Numbered from the stretch's first letter, positions 11,403-21,907 are shown. The stretch is 64,000 nucleotides of DNA from Urechis unicinctus (GCA_034190875.2 CM067354.1:9798364-9862363); one strand, 5' to 3'. Notes: generated from the letters alone by a model not told the origin. Numbers and translations: made by a program.

Positions 11403-12512
11403 TTAGGCAGCGTAATCAAACAGAACGTTACGGTTTTGGTCAATTTGAATCATATTTTCAAATTCGGCATACACAATGACATTAATGGTACGTTCTAGGG
11501 CCGTACCAAAACGCATTTCCAAGCGCACGTTTCCTTGTTTCAACAAATTAAAATGGTCGTACAGAGCTAAAAATGTGAGGTCGTTATGCTTAAAGTTGAA
11601 GGGGTTCTGAGTGTAATCACCGTTGAATGCCCTATTATCAACACTTCCGACTACAATTCGTTTGGGTAACTGACCCAAAAATAAATTTTCTTGATTGATC
11701 GTCATAGCTCCTTGAGATGCAGAAAACACTTTGGTTTCTATGCGTCTTATGGGGTATTTAGCTGGGCTTCGTTCTAAAGCCTTAATGTGAGCTAGTTGCA
11801 CGGTGGGGTTCAACTTTATTTTGCGTACGAATAAGGTCACGGATTGCAGAACTATTTTAGGGGCAAATCCATCTGCAGGATTGGCCATAAGGGCAAAGCT
11901 GTCACCGCTGCGTACCAATCGCAACTTCAAATCTACGCCGTTTAATAAATAGCGTTCTTGACTAAATAAATCTAAATGTAATTTGCCCATCATATCCACA
12001 ATGCGACTCTCTTGAGCTCGTTCCTTTCTAGCTATCATCCCCTTGTTGTGAGTACCACCCACGGCGTCCATGTGTTTTGGGGTGTCTTTGTACCATAAAC
12101 TAGCTGTTAACTGAGAGTTTTTGGCTTCCGAACCATAGCTTAATAGCGTTTCCATATAAGCGTGATACGGGTATGTGTTTGTCGAGGAGGACACAAGTTT
12201 TTCGTTGAGAGAGACTTGGGAAAAGAGTGAGTGTAACCAGAGGTTAACGGGTGCTACAGCACTGTCAGCCTCCAAAACCTCCCCATCCTTTTTCACCACT
12301 TTGGCATTCACTTGTAAATACGTGTCGTTCAGATCGATATAATCATCACCCGACCCACTGATGTAGAATTTGACTGGACCCGAACCCAAAGCAGCTACCG
12401 GATGGAATTCGATCCACGATCCATGATTGACACTGCTTTGAGTTGGGGGAATCGAAAATAGGTCTAATTCACTTTTGACACAGGGACAAGATTGGGGGTG
12501 TACCAGTGCCAT
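11403..12512 (-). CDS. Polinton major capsid protein (F54H12.2-like)
   Basis: A 369-aa uninterrupted frame belonging to the family annotated in many invertebrate genomes as 'uncharacterized protein F54H12.2-like', now understood as the Polinton double jelly-roll major capsid protein. Landmarks are the N-terminal CPCVKSELDLF, the motif VNHGSWIEFHP, FYISGSGDDYIDLNDTYL (residues about 48-65), and the C-terminal LTFLALYDHFN with NVIVYAEFEN. It would form the pseudo-hexameric capsomer. It starts 3 nt after the stop of the pVI-like gene and ends 2 nt before the protease start, giving an operon-like arrangement. No lesion is seen. Confidence 0.9.
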   Translation of the reverse strand: MALVHPQSCPCVKSELDLFSIPPTQSSVNHGSWIEFHPVAALGSGPVKFYISGSGDDYIDLNDTYLQVNAKVVKKDGEVLEADSAVAPVNLWLHSLFSQVSLNEKLVSSSTNTYPYHAYMETLLSYGSEAKNSQLTASLWYKDTPKHMDAVGGTHNKGMIARKERAQESRIVDMMGKLHLDLFSQERYLLNGVDLKLRLVRSGDSFALMANPADGFAPKIVLQSVTLFVRKIKLNPTVQLAHIKALERSPAKYPIRRIETKVFSASQGAMTINQENLFLGQLPKRIVVGSVDNRAFNGDYTQNPFNFKHNDLTFLALYDHFNLLKQGNVRLEMRFGTALERTINVIVYAEFENMIQIDQNRNVLFDYAA

Positions 12513-12515
12513 GAT

Positions 12516-12920
12516 CTAACCGAAAATATCTTTTGGCAACCTCCGAGTTGTTCCACGACGACCGCGTGAACTACTGTTCCTACCTCGTGCGAGTCGTTTT
12601 ATAGAGAATGGTGGTCGCCGACGCGGTTGTTTGGGTGGAACTATTTGATCGAACACTTCCTCTCCGGTTTGTAACAATCGTTTCTTAGCCGACTGTTTCA
12701 GACACTTCCCTCCCAACAAATCTCCAACCACCCTCACTCCTGTTATCAAGGCATGTTTTTTAAAGACAGGTAAAACATTTCGAACCAGCGGTAACACCAT
12801 TTTAGCCAGACCACCAACCACATTACCAAGGCCATGTCCACGCTGACTTCTGGCACCGGAAAACACAGGGAGTCCTCCACCCGCTTGGTTCAGGTAATAC
12901 GGGGTGTAAATATCAGCCAT
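12516..12920 (-). CDS. pVI/pX-like minor capsid protein (basic, glycine-rich)
   Basis: A 134-aa open frame starting at ATG 12918-12920. An upstream TTG in the same frame is not needed. The protein has a Tyr/Gly-rich N terminus (YYLNQAGGGLPVFSGARSQR), a glycine/valine hydrophobic centre, and a very basic Arg-rich C terminus. Its position directly before the major capsid gene and its composition match the pVI/pX-type DNA- or membrane-interacting minor capsid proteins of Polintons and adenoviruses. It starts 5 nt after the preceding penton-like gene. Similarity is by composition, length and order, so the precise equivalence is inferred. Confidence 0.7.
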   Translation of the reverse strand: MADIYTPYYLNQAGGGLPVFSGARSQRGHGLGNVVGGLAKMVLPLVRNVLPVFKKHALITGVRVVGDLLGGKCLKQSAKKRLLQTGEEVFDQIVPPKQPRRRPPFSIKRLARGRNSSSRGRRGTTRRLPKDIFG

Positions 12921-12925
12921 GGTTT

Positions 12926-13733
12926 TCAAAATATAGCTTTCTTGATTTTACGGAAATGTAACGTCACTGTCACTTTACCAGATTCGAATGGAATGGGTCG
13001 ACCCGTGTCATCTCTTATATCGATTTCTATAGTAGAAAAAGTCTTGGTGGCTATCGGGTAATAAAATATCTTTTTATACGTGGAGTTGATCAACTGCCCG
13101 CGACGATCGCGATCGATTGGAATAATACGCAGAAGGGGACCACGGTGTCTCCTACCACCTGAGCTTCGATGAGATTACAATAGACATAGAGTCCGTACAA
13201 GCCTCGATCAGGGTCAACAATGTGCTGACCGACTTGACTGTTCTCAAAAATCCCCATTTCAAAGCCGAGTCTTGGGCGCAATCCCTGTCCATGTAAACTA
13301 CAACTGACTCATTGTCTAGGGTCATAGTTGCTGTCTGTCGTGTTCGATTGTAGGTTAGACGCACTCGCTCCTCATTTAGCTCCTTTAACTTGGCTGCAAA
13401 GGCTTCTATCCACGATCCGGTCGTATAAAAACCAGGGGTAATGTGAAAATATTTGGGACGGGCCTCTGCAAATTCACTCACAATGTCATATCGCTCACTG
13501 CAACAGATATCTGGGAGGAGATTGAGCGCACCAGCCATGCGATCTATGACGACTAACCCCTCGTCCTCAGTAACATTGTACCACGTGTAAGGGTACTGAA
13601 TTTCCGCTAATCCCACTTCCCAAGCCCCTTCCAACTGTACTGTTTTGGGGAGTCGAGTAAAGTAACGTGTCAACGTGTTGTTGGGGTGATAATTCATTGA
13701 ACTGTTGGAAGGTAGGGTCAGAAAGAAACTCAT
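12926..13733 (-). pseudogene. Penton-like minor capsid protein, copy 1 (frameshifted)
   Basis: Begins MSFFLTLPSNSSMNYHPN at ATG 13731-13733. The WEVGLAEIQYPYTWYNV block (about residues 36-53) identifies the Polinton penton/minor capsid family, which fills the icosahedral vertices. The frame leaves register near 13250, resumes with GLYGLYVYCNLIEAQVVGD, and changes again near 13125 before FYYPIATKTFSTIEIDIRD and the stop at 12926-12928. Two frameshifts therefore break it. It is a tandem paralogue of the next gene upstream on the minus strand, with which it shares both ends. Confidence 0.85.
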
Positions 13734-13752
13734 GATGGTGATGCCATGAGAC

Positions 13753-14523
13753 TCAAATTAAGTTCTTCTTGGTTTCACGGAAATGTAAAGTCACCATCAC
13801 ATGTCCGTCTTCGAATGCCACGGACTGACCCGTGTCGTCTCTTATATCAATTTCTAAGGTACAAAAGGTTTTGGTGCCCACAGGGTAATAAAATATCTGT
13901 TCGTATGTCTGGGTCACCATTTTGTGCACAGGAACTGTGCGTAACAAGGGGGCCATCGTGTCACCGACCACTTGTGATTCAATTATACTACAATAAACGT
14001 ACAGTGCGTACAACCCTCGAAATACATTAGGCTTGTAATCAGTTTGAGAATTGTAAAGCGAAAGACATTCCTCACACCTCAATATTTGACGAAGACCTTC
14101 GGTCATGACAACTTGAAGTTTGGGATCAGTTATTTTTACATTCACGGTCTCTGAGTGGGAATTGAATTGAAATCGAACCTCGCCTCTGAGATGCGATTTT
14201 CAGATGTGCATATTGAGCCTGTCTATCAATTGTTCAGCACTGTAGGAACCGGGGGTCAGGCGAACGACCAAGGACTCGACCAAAGGATCCCCTTCCAAGT
14301 GTCTGTCTATCGTATGGTACCCGGCTCGTTCATCCACTATGACAAAACCGACATTGTCCCCTATGTTGTACCAGGAAACAGGGTACTGAATTTCTGCTAA
14401 TCCCACCTCCCAATTACCTTTTAATCGTATGGGTTTAGGCAATTGAGTAAAGTAACGTGTCAGTGTGTTGTTGGGGTGATAATTCATTGAACTGTTGGAA
14501 GGCAGGGGCAGAAAGAAACTCAT
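13753..14523 (-). pseudogene. Penton-like minor capsid protein, copy 2 (single nonsense codon)
   Basis: Begins MSFFLPLPSNSSMNYHPN at ATG 14521-14523, nearly identical to copy 1 at the N terminus. It continues in one frame to the stop at 13753 except for an in-frame TGA at 14200-14202. Shared blocks are WEVGLAEIQYPVSWYNI, GLYALYVYCSIIESQVVGD and the C-terminal FYYPVGTKTFCTLEIDIRDD. The start codon overlaps the stop of the membrane protein gene as ATGA. The middle third is more divergent from copy 1 than the ends, suggesting an old duplication followed by separate evolution or conversion of the ends. Confidence 0.85.
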
Positions 14524-14747
14524 GACGTCGCTTTATGCTTCAACGTGGGGTTGGGAAGAATGTACCCTAAGCTACTGCTTAACAGAGCAGTCCACAAATT
14601 ACTATCTCCTTTACCCGCCGATAGATTGTAGATGCTGACGATGATTACGGTATATAAAATGAGGATTTGTGTGAAAAACACGATTTCGACTTTCGGAATT
14701 TCCCGACCAAATATGGTCCACACCCGATCACTTCTCTGATCTTCCAT
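14520..14747 (-). CDS. Small Polinton membrane protein (about 75 aa)
   Basis: A 75-aa frame from ATG 14745-14747 within a longer open frame. The sequence has a charged N terminus (MEDQRSDRVWTIFGREIPK), one strongly hydrophobic stretch (VEIVFFTQILILYTVIIVSI) and a conserved-looking tail (GDSNLWTALLSSSLGYILPN). Small single-span proteins with this tail recur next to Polinton integrase/penton genes in invertebrate genomes; their role is unknown. The TGA stop overlaps the next ATG. The lack of lesions and its context support a real gene. The upstream part of the longer frame is a shadow of the integrase tail. Confidence 0.7.
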   Translation of the reverse strand: MEDQRSDRVWTIFGREIPKVEIVFFTQILILYTVIIVSIYNLSAGKGDSNLWTALLSSSLGYILPNPTLKHKATS

Positions 14748-14772
14748 CCTAATGACGCTTCTGTTCCAAATC

Positions 14773-14997
14773 TCAGTTTTTATACAGCTCCACACCACTG
14801 ACCCAACTATTAAAACTGGCAGGGTAGCCAAACCACTTGACAAAGTATTGTTTTTGTCCTTTCCGTTTACGTTCTTTGATAATTTTTTCAACCCTATACC
14901 ATGCTTTGTCATTCACTTTCTGTAATTCTTCCGCGTAAAATGTTCCCTCTAACACTTCGTCATTATCATCCTTTATCGTATACACATTAGGGGAGCC
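14773..14997 (-). pseudogene. C-terminal fragment of Polinton integrase (chromodomain only)
   Basis: The fragment encodes VYTIKDDNDEVLEGTFYAEEL (end of the integrase barrel region), then a chromodomain: YRVEKIIKERKRKGQKQYF, VKWFGYPASFNSWV. In Polintons these follow the DDE retroviral-type integrase core, and the chromodomain is thought to bind modified histone tails at target sites. Upstream of 14997 on the minus strand a stop (TAA) and AT-rich unrelated DNA follow, so the zinc-binding and catalytic domains are missing. The fragment has no ATG of its own. It marks where the element was truncated. Confidence 0.85.
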
Positions 14998-16009
14998 ACA
15001 ATATTAATGAATTTATATTTGCTGATATGAAATAAATAAAAAGCATAATGTCTATAATGTATTGTTTCTATAATAAAATGTTGACATTCCTATGTATACC
15101 ACGAAATATGGTCATGATGGGCTGCGTTCTGACCAGTTTAACCAAATATCCATGTACTATGCAGGTTTATGAAGGATTAAAATAGGATGATAGACTGTTG
15201 TAAGCACAACTAATGTTTTAACTTCAATAATCTTGCGTGACTATTAAGGGTCTCAAGAGCTACTTTCAACATGTTCAACAAGTGCAAACATCGACATACA
15301 TTGTTGGTTGTAGGTCAACTACAAGGCCTACAATATATGCCGATCAACAAAGAGGTGCGAATATCTGGCGCGTATTTAGGTGGACATAGGATTTAGGGTG
15401 ATATATAGGAACAGAAACTCTTAGAGCTGTTTCTGACTGTCATTCTGGTTGAAGTCAGGTAGACTGCATTTATTGTCGAGTGTTAACTGCTTTGGTATGG
15501 ATACCAGTATTCAAATTCACTGAAAGCGTCGCATGTGACCCACAAGTGAGCAACCCCTTTATATGCCTTTGAACTTCCAAGCAAGAATCGTATATCAAGT
15601 TTTAGAACGCACTGGAGCAATTGTCAATACGTCATGTACTGTTAATGTGACCATTAGCGGCGTTCTATGTGGCTGCTGTGTCCATTTTAAGACCAATATC
15701 GACTCCCGGCGATGTGTCAGAACTAATTTATAGAACATTAGTGTTCACTACAGTCAACTAGTATCTTTTTTATGTTGTCGTAAAGTTAAACCAATGTTGC
15801 CGGCTTCCCTGACACTGGTTACTCAATGCTTCAATGTTTAGGCTTCCTTTGGCCCTCGTTATGGCAGAAAGAGATAATAGCAAAGATCATAGTCCATTGA
15901 ATGTATGTTGATCGCAATTCGAATAACAATCGCTTTTAGAATAAAATTTAAGGTGTAGTTATATTAACATTGAATGTGTCACTTTGGGAGAACACATGCT
16001 GTTACCGTT
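14998..16009. other. Gene-free DNA, nothing recognised
   Basis: About 1 kb without coding signal or clear repeat structure. It begins AT-rich at the Polinton truncation point. Confidence 0.5.
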
Positions 16010-16440
16010 GTTTAACAGAATTGGGTCATACATTTTGAATTATGCCTCGGTGACGAAGGCAAACAGGGAAATCCATTCGCAAAAAGTAAAACCGTAACAA
16101 AATGTTTGGTAGTTTGGTTGGCTTGGGCCGTCATAGTATGCAGCTATGATATGACTGAACCAAGCGAACGATAACGCAGATAAATTTGCTAAAGTATTCA
16201 TGCATACGGCCATATCAGCAGATGGGGCATTGCGATGAAGCCTCTGATTGCAAATTGTTTCCGAAATTCGATATTCTGTTTGGTTGTCGCTATGCATACT
16301 AGAAAGGGGAATTCGATTGGATTAGCTTCGCATCTCTGATTGGATTGGTCGCGTATTGTGAATCAGAAAAACACATTGTTCTCTAGAGTATCATACGTAC
16401 AGCGTCATTTTGCCTCCTTTACATCACAAGAACTTCGCAA
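16010..16440 (+). repeat. Dispersed repeat R1, copy b
   Basis: Second copy of the repeat at 1505-1945, same orientation, with the shared landmarks listed there in the same order. The two copies lie outside opposite ends of the Polinton, but they are diverged and are not its terminal repeats. Confidence 0.6.
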
Positions 16441-16554
16441 TATCCTCATTAAATATATATAGGCTTACACTAAATATTGATCAAACTCAAGTTATGCTCA
16501 AACTTCTGCTTTGTTTATGCAAGATGTTTATGAGAGGTACAATATAAGTATTTC

Positions 16555-16830
16555 TAATAGCCACAGCAGCACTTGTGTATGGATGTCAGTCGGCATGAAC
16601 TATATCATTCGTTGTTTTAACCGCAATATATACTGGAATGAGAAGAATAAAGCCCAATTGTATCTATAATATATGGCCAGGGCGAGGAAGTACAGATATA
16701 GGGATGTGGTGACATAACACAATGCGCCCTGGGCTACAAGCAAACATCGAAATGGACCAAATCTAACCTCAGCGCAGTTGGATTGTACATACGACTCGAT
16801 CATTACTGTCACATTTGATTCGAATAACTT
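16555..16830 (+). repeat. Dispersed repeat R2, copy a
   Basis: Resembles 24105-24360: 'aatagccacagcagcac' versus 'aatagctacagcggcac', then 'gtcagt', 'gaacta', 'ttaaccgcaa', and further on 'acaagcaaacat' versus 'acaaacatctcaat'. It is diverged, non-coding and of unknown class. Confidence 0.5.
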
Positions 16831-17886
16831 ATTAACAGAGTTGGTCGAGCTTATAATTGAGTGTAACTATTTGTAAATCTAAATGGAGCAAACGAATATT
16901 GAGTCGCACTGCATTGCTGCCTCGACATTCTGATATGGTTAATGGTCAGCCAGGGGAATGGAGAGGGGCTGTGTTGTGTGCCCTTACCTCCCTTCCAGTG
17001 ATAAGTACAATTGGTTCAGACGTAAATTCTTAGTACAAAATCTCTCTGAGAAAATTCTTTCTTCGTATTTAGATGCATAAACTCCGGCATAATATTATTC
17101 TTTGGCCGGACCAGGTCTAGCATGGTGACCACAAATGGTGCTTTGATTGGGAAATGTCTCTAGGCAATGTCGTTAACATGGAAAGAGACAGAGGAGGTAA
17201 TCAAGCGTGATGTTAAGCATCGATTTGTTTTGGCAACTTTCATTTAATAAAACTCATCTAAAAAACGCAATCACGCCTGGGTGAGAGTAATTGGAAAATA
17301 TATTGACGTGACTGATCAAATTGTGCACCCTGCCTGACAAGAACAAATATCCCAATGGCTGACAAATATTAAACTGTGTTTGCCGTTGTATGGGTATGCG
17401 TAGCAATCCGTCTCAAAGCAAAATGGACAAACGGTCAGTTGATATGGTGTGCTTGGTTTTTAACTCAGTTGCAATATTTGATATTCGAGGGTCGCGCTGC
17501 TTTAAGCATCCCTCGACTTCATTTAAATGTGCTGGTTGGTGTTTTCCACAATACAACAGTGGTAGATTCTATATCAACCAGCATTAACGGACACTTTCCA
17601 AAAGAGTACAACACTGTTTGGTATCATGTCTGATTTAAAGCTCGGTTTGTTATTGCTTTTATGCAATATCTACGCAGCAAATATGCCCTTATTTGTTTGA
17701 TTTCATGAAATGAAACCAGTACGAGTTTATTTTCTTCCTGCATCAGTACCTTGACTGCTATGGTTGCTTCACTTCCAATACTTTATATGTATGCTCGCTT
17801 GAGCTTGGCCTGTTGGCTTATAAGACGCCCTCTCCATACAGAGCAGTTTTGAGGATCCGTCAAATGAACAGAATCTTTGATTTTGT
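16831..17886. other. Gene-free DNA, nothing recognised
   Basis: Frames at 17376-17633 and 17390-17587 overlap each other on the same strand and show no domain. No repeat structure is evident. Confidence 0.45.
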
Positions 17887-18235
17887 CTAGTCATTTTTTG
17901 TTTGCAGGGGTTTTACCGCATGATGCTCTTCCTTCGCCACCTCGGACACTAATGGCAGTCCAAGACCCCCGCCGTTCTTAGCTAAATTGGTGTCTGCAAC
18001 ACTTGTAGGTTTGGCAGCCATGATGCTGGTATGGTTTGATTCCTGACCCACTGTGCTCCTCTTCATCCACTCCAGGTCATTTCCACAGATAAAAAACTGG
18101 TAGATATTTCCCTTGATAACAATTCCTTACAATGCTGACCAGATTAGTGATCAGAAACACCCAAGCGACGAACAGCATCGCCCGAACAGATCCAACACGA
18201 AATCAAACGCCACAACTTCCGCGCTGTTGACTATA
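17887..18235 (-). other. Possible fragment of an unidentified host gene
   Basis: On the minus strand a frame of about 80 codons, closed by TAG at 17887-17889, ends in a hydrophilic tail containing SIMAAKPTSVADTNLAKNG and KEEHHAVKPLQTKND. Just upstream, in another frame, lies a hydrophobic stretch RAMLFVAWVFLITNLVSI followed by a GTAAGG that could be a splice donor. The pair could be a membrane-spanning exon plus a cytoplasmic-tail exon, or a decayed copy of one. No family was recognised and chance is a real alternative. Confidence 0.25.
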
Positions 18236-19617
18236 ACACCAATCAGAATCAAAATAATTATATAACAAAAAAATGCAATTGGTTTTAACTTATATAACAG
18301 CAGCATCATATGTTTTTTGCTGCCTGACAAATCTTAGAGGAATTTTATTCTCCATGGGCTTTCCCTGCATCACTAAGTACTGTCTTATTTGGATTTTCTG
18401 ACAAAGACAGTCATTAATTGGTGTCCACTTTTCAGTGTAATGCTCCATTTAAAAGAGCGTAATGGCTGAATTTCTCTTTATTGTTCTGGAGAAAACGAAT
18501 ACCCCTTGTCAACACCACCATGACAATTATTTTCACACTTCCCGAGTTTCATTGACAAAAAGAATGCACATGAATGTTAATGAACTGCCACATTGCTTTA
18601 ACTATTGCAATGGAGACGGATACGATTCCGTAATCCAACATGCAAAAACTGTGCTTAGTTACTGCACGAATCAGATGTTTTGCAGTCCTCTCATTGTAGT
18701 TACCATCGTTATTGCAGGCATGGACTACGTCAGGCTTGTATAAAAACACAAGGATAAACCCAATACAATCAACCAACGGTCTGCAGCGAAAATAACCAGC
18801 AAACGGATCAGCACAGCTTATGGCGAACTGAGCATGGGGTCATTATTATCGTCACCGTGCTGAAATAGCCTTCCATTTGTAAATATATATAAAAAAAACC
18901 GTTACGTGCATTTAGTCTGTTTATCTTAAAGGTGCATCTTTTCCCAAAATAAGTTATGCGTTTTTTCTGATCTATTTAATAGAACAACTCTTTTGGAACC
19001 CATACAAATCATTGTACGGACTGGTTAAACGCTATATCGTCGATTACACCGTATCGAAATTTGTCGGTCACACCCGTGTTTACAAACATGACCACATGTC
19101 GATGGGAAAATGGCGCATGCGTATTGAAGGATCATTTGTTTACAACACAAAGTCGTGACGTCATGAGCAGTGCGGATTCGACAGAAGGCGGGAACGCGAG
19201 CAGCCGAAATGCAGCCGTGAGTCTTTTGATTCCTTTATTTCTCGATGAGTCTTCTTTTGGAGCGGATGAGCTTTTGTATGTTGTATAAAACAAAAACCCG
19301 CCAGAATAAAGTGAACACTATCGTTACAATGGATCACCGTAAATTTAACAATAAATAGCGTCACACCTGCAGACAAACCCTGCCCATGTTCTTGCCTAGT
19401 CTACCACGTTTTGGAATATAAAGCGGATAACATTTGTTCGGAGCTTTTTCATATGCAATTATCGGTGCTTTTTCACGGCAAACCAGTTGAATATTCCTGA
19501 ACCAACTCTTAAATTGTATTATAAATCAAAGTGTTGGGGTCGCCCTCAGGACGTCTACATTACAATGAACTGAAATATCCGCGCTAGGAGTTGGGGTAGC
19601 TCTTTTGATTACCTCAG

Positions 19618-19884
19618 ATGGAAAGAGTTGTGCTCGACCCGATAATCATCGAGGTAGATAACTGGTACCGGGCGTACTTGCTAGGGGAGTTAGATGTGGT
19701 TGTTGAGTACCAAAACAAAATGCTTAGACATGGAGTCTATCGGCAATTTGTTCTCTTGATTCACGGCTTTTTGGGGCAGGGCAACAGGAGGGTTATTCCC
19801 TCCTGTTGTGTCTGGAAGATCAGACACCTCTACCATGACCAGTATGGACAATATACTGACTTAAAACAAAGTAGATTTGGGTAA
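19618..19884 (+). pseudogene. P2X7-tail-like zinc domain protein fragment (transposon-encoded)
   Basis: An 88-aa frame with VYRQFVLLIHGFLGQGNRR and VIPSCCVWKIRHLY, the second half of the cysteine/histidine-rich domain found at the C terminus of P2X7 receptors and in many invertebrate 'P2X purinoceptor 7-like' proteins carried by transposons. The preceding CxxC half, visible in copy B at about 55300-55380, has been deleted here. It is therefore a truncated remnant, although the frame itself is open. Confidence 0.65.
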
Positions 19885-21445
19885 TATTCTTAGCTTACAT
19901 GTTTTAATTTGTAATTTGAATCAGGAAATAATTCATTCTTCTGCTTGTTATTTTTGTGTAGATCATATTGTTGCCCAGTATTGAAATTGCCTAGTCTCAC
20001 AAAACTTGTGGTATTATTTGTAGTGAACATATTTATGTCTATTTTTTAGTATTATGTAATGAGCATTCATATATCAGTCAATTTTATGTCTCACTAACAC
20101 AGAACAAAATATGATGCTTAAATTAATTACCCAGGTTTACCACTGTCAATAAGTCATGACACATTATCTTCATATTTGACTTTTTATTCACCACAATCCT
20201 AGTCCCGATGAAAAAAGAAGTAACATTAAAAAGGGTTCATGTATTATTTATTTGCCAATTCCATAAGTTCTATTACAATTTGGATTTGCACACATATGAA
20301 TGTGACTAATAAAAGATATGTACATTTAAACAAAAACAAATTTCCAAATCTTATTCTTTATATGACGAGACACCTGCAACTCAACTGTTTCTTGGATAGA
20401 AGGCATTGGCACAAGAGCAATGTTCCAACTGGTGTTGCGGGGGTCATCAGCAGAGCATTGTGGGTGTTGTTGGTGAATGCTGTCGTATTGCCTGCGTCTT
20501 AAGACTTCTTCCATATCAGGTATAGGCGTCAGTCTTGGCCACTTTCCATTGAGATATATATATATACCTTGAAGCAGCAGAGTCCTCCGGTGTGGAGAAC
20601 AGCACCTTGGTTGCGAGTTTGGGGGGTGTCACTATAACTTGCTGAGAGAGTGGAGGGGCAGAAAGTTTACTATAGTTGCTCGTACCTGGAAGGTTGATAT
20701 TAATATCGGTTAAAGTAAGTCAATAAAATAATTTACCATCTGATGAAAGCATGTACTGAGTCAACAAGTCAACATTCCCCACAGAACGCTCCCATGCTAC
20801 TATGGTGCCGCCAAAGATAAGGCGGTCAAACATCACGCAGATTTTGTTTGGGCAAGCCATTTTTGTGCCGTTTGGTGCTTTAATATAACTGGCAATGGGT
20901 AATCAAAGAAGGCCTATAATCAGGAAAATGGACCAAAACACGAAATACCATTTTGTCAGTAAAAACTACAATGACTTTAACCATAAAGTTATGTGTTTAT
21001 AAGTTATCTAAGGCGCCCTCTAACATGAGATTTAATATGCAACATTACTCAATAATGATGAAATATAGATACAATGGCAAACTAATTCTGCCTCATATGA
21101 GAAACAGGGAGTTTGTCAAGAGCTTGTCCAAATTATGTGCCATTTTTGGATGATAAAAAACTTTTTTACTGACAGATATCAAAATAACAACAATGTTGAG
21201 ATGCCCAACGCGAGACCTTGCAAAGGAAGCAATGGCATATTTGATAAAAGCATTTTGAAATTTTGATTGAACACCCTACCAATGAAAATCCGTTCACCTG
21301 TTTAGGGACGTTTTACAATTAACAAAAATAGTGCAAAGGACCCAAAATAGGCCCTAACATTTGATTCAATCGGTGACATTTACACCAAGTCTACTTCGAG
21401 GAGCCGATTCAACAGCAGGATCATTATTAATATACAATTACTTAC

Positions 21446-21651
21446 ATGTCCAGCAAAAACTTCGCAGCTTCTTCATTGGTAAAACACCTCACTTCCCTGA
21501 ACGCATCCCATCTGGCAAGCTGGGCCCCTAAAAAGACCTTCGTGTTATACCGCAGCTGGTCTCCATCACGCTCTCTTCTTTTGTTTGTTGAATCTGTTTA
21601 TAACTTCTTTCTCCCTCCACATTTTCTTCGTTTTTTGCTTTGATCTGCCAT
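21446..21651 (-). pseudogene. First exon of the transposon's minus-strand protein, copy A (one stop)
   Basis: From ATG 21649-21651 the frame reads MADQSKKRRKCGGRKKL, an in-frame TAA, then RWDAFREVRCFTNEEAAKF and a GTAAGT donor at 21445-21440. The basic start followed by 'RW..FR......EEAAKFLL' resembles the N-terminal exon of proteins from the same transposon class. The equivalent exon in copy B (56789-56974) is also broken. Downstream exons were not resolved. Confidence 0.5.
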
Positions 21652-21907
21652 TATCGCATGAAAATAATGCAAACTAATGCACAAAGTGATGACATTTCTG
21701 CGCTTCCGGAATTATTTATTCATGTGCTTCCAAATAAGGGTTATTTTGACGGGACTTAAAAAAAAAAGGAATTGAAAGTTTATTTAAAAACAACAAGAAC
21801 TATATACGGTGAATCTGGATATTAGCATCATTTAGGATACTCTTGCAGTTAGCAACTTTTTTTTTCGTTTAAAAATCGAGTGATTTTTTTATGAAATGCA
21901 CCTTTAA

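Larger units (their letters stand above)
3165..14997. mobile_element. Maverick/Polinton element, degenerate and truncated at its integrase end
   Basis: A self-synthesising DNA transposon/adintovirus-type element. It carries a protein-primed family B DNA polymerase on +, and on - an integrase tail with chromodomain, a small membrane protein, two penton-like genes, a pVI/pX-like protein, the double jelly-roll-type major capsid protein and an adenain-type protease. The left boundary is placed just after the minisatellite, at an 'agtagtgatataggtacccc' sequence. This is an inference, because the matching right terminal repeat is absent. The right boundary is where integrase similarity stops. No packaging ATPase gene was found, so it was lost with the integrase core or never present. 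Confidence 0.9.
18930..21903. mobile_element. TTAA-type DNA transposon (Kolobok-like), copy A
   Basis: Inverted ends AGGTGCA/TGCACCT are flanked by TTAA at 18926-18929 and 21904-21907. The TTAA duplication restricts it to Kolobok- or piggyBac-type elements. The 'P2X purinoceptor 7-like' zinc-binding protein fragment inside points to Kolobok-like elements. It shares its left roughly 600 bp and its right portion with copy B (53563-57257) but is about 720 bp shorter, having lost a central-left segment. Contents: a + strand protein fragment at 19618-19884 and a - strand first exon at 21446-21651. Confidence 0.8.

Noticed and set aside
14773-14912. Upstream half of the 130-codon frame 14520-14912 as part of the membrane protein
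   Set aside because: This part is out of frame with, and antisense to nothing but, the chromodomain tail; the natural start is ATG 14745-14747.
14998-15060. Right terminal inverted repeat of the Polinton
   Set aside because: No reverse complement of the inferred left tip occurs here; the element is truncated inside integrase.
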